DNA from: Euglena gracilis
Lineage: Eukaryota; Euglenida; Euglenophyceae; Euglenales
Assembly (NCBI GenBank): GCA_039621445.1
Contig: CP154956.1
Location: 30,138,667-30,202,666 of the forward strand
Length of the DNA stretch: 64,000 bases
Reading direction: 5' to 3'
In this document: piece after piece, positions 61,442 to 64,000 of the stretch
Layout of the letters: each line of letters starts with the position of its first letter
Numbering within the stretch: the stretch's first letter is position 1
Translations under genes and position numbers: made by a program
The notes under the pieces: generated by a model
The model's database searches: none
The model's input: the letters and a program-made list of their open reading frames with translations, nothing else
What the model was told of the DNA's origin: nothing

Positions 61442-62812
61442 CGCGTGCACGTCTCCGCCCCCACTGCGGCTGACGCGTACGGCCCGCAGCTGCTCCTGGG
61501 GCTGCACCGCCTCCTGACCTTCTTCCTGCCGGCCCTCCTCCACCTCGGCTTCAAGGTGCGGCAGTGCACCTGGCGCGGCCGCCCCGACGACGAGGTGAAG
61601 GGGGAGACGGCGCGGCAGGTGCTGGAGCGCTGCCTGGTCCTGCAGGCCCACCTCGAGCGGGCCATGAGTCCGCATGGCCTCCCCTCGGAGTACATGCGGA
61701 CCATCTCCCTGGCCCTGCTGACCTGGCAGCCGTGGATGTCCCGCCTTCCCGGGTGCGTCTTCGTGGAGGAGGCCGGCGAGGCGATGCTGTCGCGCCTGTC
61801 GGGTGCCTGCCGTCGGTCGCCGTACGTCACGGACTTCCGGGGCACCCTGCAGCTGTTCCTCGGCCTGCCGCCGCCGTCGGGGGCGCCGCACGCCAGCCGG
61901 GGTTCCCTGCGGCTGGGACTGGTCGCCGAGATGACCCGCCGGGTGCGCCAGCTGGCGGACCACCCCGAGGGCCGCCCCTTCCCCCGCCGGGTGGACGCCA
62001 CGCGGATCGCCTGGGTGGACGCCTCTGAGGTGGAGTTCCCCCGGTGGGGGTCCCCGCCCATCCTGCCGGAGATCGTGGACGTCCGGGCGCTGGAGGCCCT
62101 GATGCGGACCTCCCTCCTGACGTTGGTGAGCGGCCGGGCCCTGACCCCCGACATCCTGGTCTGGATGCGGGAGAACGTCGGGCCGGTGGACCCCCAGGAG
62201 TTCGCCCGTCGCCAGCGGGCGATGGACAACTTCCTCCACCAGCGGCAGCGGCGGCGCCGCAGCCCTACGCCTCCGGGGGACGTCGAACCGGCGACCAGCG
62301 GGCAGGCGGAAACCCGCGCAGAGGCGGCGGCCCGTGCGGAAACCCGCGCAGCAGCAGAACCTGCACCGCCGGGGATGAGGCCTGCTGAGGAGTCCCCGGT
62401 GGAGGGCCGGGTGCGGTTCACCCCGGAGGAGCCCAGTTCCTCCGCGGCCGAGGCGGCGGTGGTGCAGCCGCCTGCGGTGCAACCGGGATGGCCGGCGCTG
62501 GAGCTGCCCGAGGCGGAGAGCCTGTACGAGCCGCCCAGTACAGCGGAGTCGCTGTACGAGCCCCCGGGCACGCTGTCCGAGGGGTACGTCTCCCCGGCGG
62601 CCTCAGACGGCCTCGGCAGTCTGGGGGAGCTGCTGAGCAGCCGCCCGACGTCATCGGGGTCCTCCTCCTCGGATGAGGACCTCAGTCTCTCCCCGGCGGC
62701 GGTGTGTCCCTACCGGACCCCGGTCTTTCTACGTGGTCCTGAACCTTTCTGTATATCAGGGAGTCAGATGGAGGCCTTCAGAGCGAGGGTGAGGGTTTGT
62801 TTCAGAATGTAA
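61442..62812 (+). CDS. Helical protein with Pro/Ser-rich acidic tail, unrecognised
   Basis: Open for 455 codons from an AG acceptor near 61410-61441; it may continue the WHAYK gene. The first 270 residues are helical (QLLLGLHRLLTFFLPALLHL; ERCLVLQAHLERAMSPHGLP). A basic stretch (QRQRRRRSP) follows, then a low-complexity Ala/Pro/Glu/Ser tail with SSSSDEDLSLSP. Two palindrome copies are translated in the tail as AETRA. A strong donor AGG|GTGAGG at about 62790 may splice it to an exon starting at 63043 (SDGSPEAHGAHSLGDGAG). No known domain was recognised. Confidence 0.6.
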   Translation, partial: RVHVSAPTAADAYGPQLLLGLHRLLTFFLPALLHLGFKVRQCTWRGRPDDEVKGETARQVLERCLVLQAHLERAMSPHGLPSEYMRTISLALLTWQPWMSRLPGCVFVEEAGEAMLSRLSGACRRSPYVTDFRGTLQLFLGLPPPSGAPHASRGSLRLGLVAEMTRRVRQLADHPEGRPFPRRVDATRIAWVDASEVEFPRWGSPPILPEIVDVRALEALMRTSLLTLVSGRALTPDILVWMRENVGPVDPQEFARRQRAMDNFLHQRQRRRRSPTPPGDVEPATSGQAETRAEAAARAETRAAAEPAPPGMRPAEESPVEGRVRFTPEEPSSSAAEAAVVQPPAVQPGWPALELPEAESLYEPPSTAESLYEPPGTLSEGYVSPAASDGLGSLGELLSSRPTSSGSSSSDEDLSLSPAAVCPYRTPVFLRGPEPFCISGSQMEAFRARVRVCFRM

Positions 62813-63049
62813 AGGGGGTGGCGGGCGGGTTTCCGTGCAAAAGCATTCTCCACCCAGCCAGAAGGGGGGTGCTCTGCGGGGTGGTCACTGCTGTGTTTCC
62901 TTTAATGACAATTATTTTTTTGATTGAACTGACTGTCCCAGATTTTGTGCTTATTTATATTCACAAAAGTGTTTGTGTGGGGACTGTTTCTGACCTGAAT
63001 TTCCTTCATTTCAGCTGTTTTCACGCTGCCTCGTTTTTTTAGACCTCTG

Positions 63050-64000
63050 ATGGCAGCCCGGAAGCCCACGGCGCCCACTCGCTCGGCGACGGAGCTGGTG
63101 TCGAAGACCCCGACCCCGCTGGCCCGTGTCCGGAGGGGGTCTGGAGCTGGCTGGTGTGGTTCTGTACTTTTTTTTTTGGCCGTACAATCGTCTGAGGGTG
63201 TTTGACGGTTCCTCATTCCTGGGATGTTTTTGAAAGTACAGGAGAAGTCACTCCGTTTGTTAGACGACACTCACCCAGTTTGTTTCAGTGTCATTGACGC
63301 CCTTTGGTTTCTACAGCTGTGCGGGTTTCCGTGCAAACCGCTCAGATTTGTGTTTGGCGTGCGTGCAGCAGACATCCTGTGCAGTTGTCCGCTCAGAACT
63401 TCCAGTTGAAACCCTAGAGAGCCAGACAGCCTCCGCGCCTTGACGTGTTGGTGCTGGACGAGACCCTCACGCGAGGGCAGGTGCGGCGGGTCGAAAAGGC
63501 CCACGTGGACAGCCTCGTCAAGGCGTTCACGGAGAACCCGCCGGTGGGGGCCCTGAGCTTCGTGGTGTGGCCGGAGCAGGGTGTGTTTTGTTTCTGCGAG
63601 CATAGTTGGCCAGCCTGTCTGTATTCATGGATGTTGTAAATGGCGGCGGCTGCTTCCCACGTGACGAAATAATGAAATATACACCATTTGTTTTTTTTTT
63701 GGAGTTGGGGTGGTGATCCAGGCGGGAATCCGTGCACCTGAACAAAACTCAGTGGCACTGTCGTCCTCCCTGTTTTCACAGCGACGGGGAAGTTCGTCAT
63801 CCTGAGCGGGCAGCACCGCTTCCTGGCGGCCACCCAGGTGGCGGACGCGGCGGTGGCCGACGCGCGGCCGGCGCCGCAGTGGACCGAGTGGTTCAACTGC
63901 CACACGGTGCTGGGGTCGGCCAGCCTCGAGGAGAGGCAGCGCGTGGCGGGGAGCATGCAAGCACGGGACGGGACGGTGAGGGAGATGTCCCTCAGCCAGC
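63050..64000 (+). CDS. ParB/sulfiredoxin-fold protein, partial
   Basis: Exons: 63050 to about 63127 (MAARKPTAPTRSATELVSKT; alternatively part of the preceding gene), 63430-63580, and 63782 to beyond the window. Phases of the last two match (CAGG|GTGTGT, split Ala). The joined peptide has LDETLTRGQVRRVEKAHVDS LVKAF, then SFVVWPEQ, then GKFVILSGQHRFLAATQVAD. This is the ParB N-terminal pattern: an R-x-x-x-L-x-x-S/F helix, a beta strand, then G-x-H-R-x-x-A. In ParB and Srx this fold binds CTP or ATP; here the G-Q-H-R box is intact. Function in this organism is unknown. The C-terminus lies off the window. Confidence 0.65.
63430..63580 (+). CDS. ParB-like gene, middle exon
   Basis: 151 nt, phase 0 to 1, ACAG acceptor. 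Peptide PPRLDVLVLDETLTRGQVRR VEKAHVDSLVKAFTENPPVG. Confidence 0.75.
63782..64000 (+). CDS. ParB-like gene, exon cut by window end
   Basis: CACAG acceptor, phase 1. Peptide TGKFVILSGQHRFLAATQVA then WTEWFNCHTVLGSASLEERQ. Confidence 0.78.

Larger units (their letters stand above)
56866..63740. repeat. Dispersed palindrome TGTGCGG-N4-CCGCACA, about 22 copies
   Basis: Starts near 56866, 57046, 57141, 57190, 57241, 57733, 58111, 58425, 58811 (perfect, arms GGTTTGTGCGG / CCGCACAAACC), 59106, 59206, 59306, 59496, 60201, 60396, 60425, 61234, 61313, 62305, 62334, 62823, 63319 and 63720. The core is TGTGCGGRWWYCCGCRYA; the four central bases are mostly GAAA/AAAC/GTTT/GATT. None seen elsewhere in the window. 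Copies lie between genes, in introns and in coding sequence. Confidence 0.93.

Noticed and set aside
61352-62571. Two minus-strand ORFs of about 380 codons
   Set aside because: Arg/Ala/Gly-rich antisense shadows of the GC-rich plus-strand ORF 61442-62812.

Overview
The window is nuclear DNA of a unicellular-type eukaryote. Small GC-rich exons sit in much longer, more AT-rich introns full of simple repeats. Splice sites are GT-AG, and reading phase can be followed through more than 30 exons of one gene and about 17 of another. There are no bacterial operons, rRNA, tRNA or CRISPR arrays that I could find. An SMN homologue and an LRR/coiled-coil protein resembling a centrosomal/ciliary family suggest a lineage with spliceosomes and probably flagella. 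The species cannot be named from the sequence.

Layout. (1) 1-2400, minus: the 5' part of a non-LTR retrotransposon, with ORF1 and the first codons of an APE-endonuclease ORF2, damaged at poly-C tracts. (2) 2400-3140: a compound TG/TGCG/GA microsatellite. (3) 3304-26306, minus: one very large gene of at least 33 exons, with ribonuclease-inhibitor-type LRRs first and then a chain of short coiled-coil exons. No stop codon was found, so it may continue past the LINE and off the window. (4) 26.5-28.75 kb: a cluster of about 17 palindromes built on TTTGCGCAAATGCGCAAA around a possible small plus-strand gene. (5) 31022-44928, minus: a second multi-exon gene with a complete 3' end; its product is unrecognised. 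(6) 47766-55062, minus: the SMN gene, with exons 1, 2 and the last exon recognised. (7) 56.8-64 kb, plus strand: GC-rich genes with about 22 copies of a different short palindrome, TGTGCGG-N4-CCGCACA. They encode a two-part protein with transposase-like spaced acidic residues and a WHAYK motif, a Pro/Ser-rich helical protein, and a ParB/sulfiredoxin-fold protein cut by the window edge.

Mobile DNA. Several non-autonomous hAT-type elements can be delimited to the base by 8-bp target-site duplications: 31766-33520, 38078-38419 and 53162-53445 exactly, and 8553-8840 with a diverged duplication. All lie in introns. Further repeat families occur in two to four copies.

The most unusual part is the right end. 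There a ParB-like gene and its neighbours are seeded with a dispersed parS-sized palindrome that is also used inside coding sequence. A mobile or self-maintaining element is a reasonable hypothesis, but it is not demonstrated.
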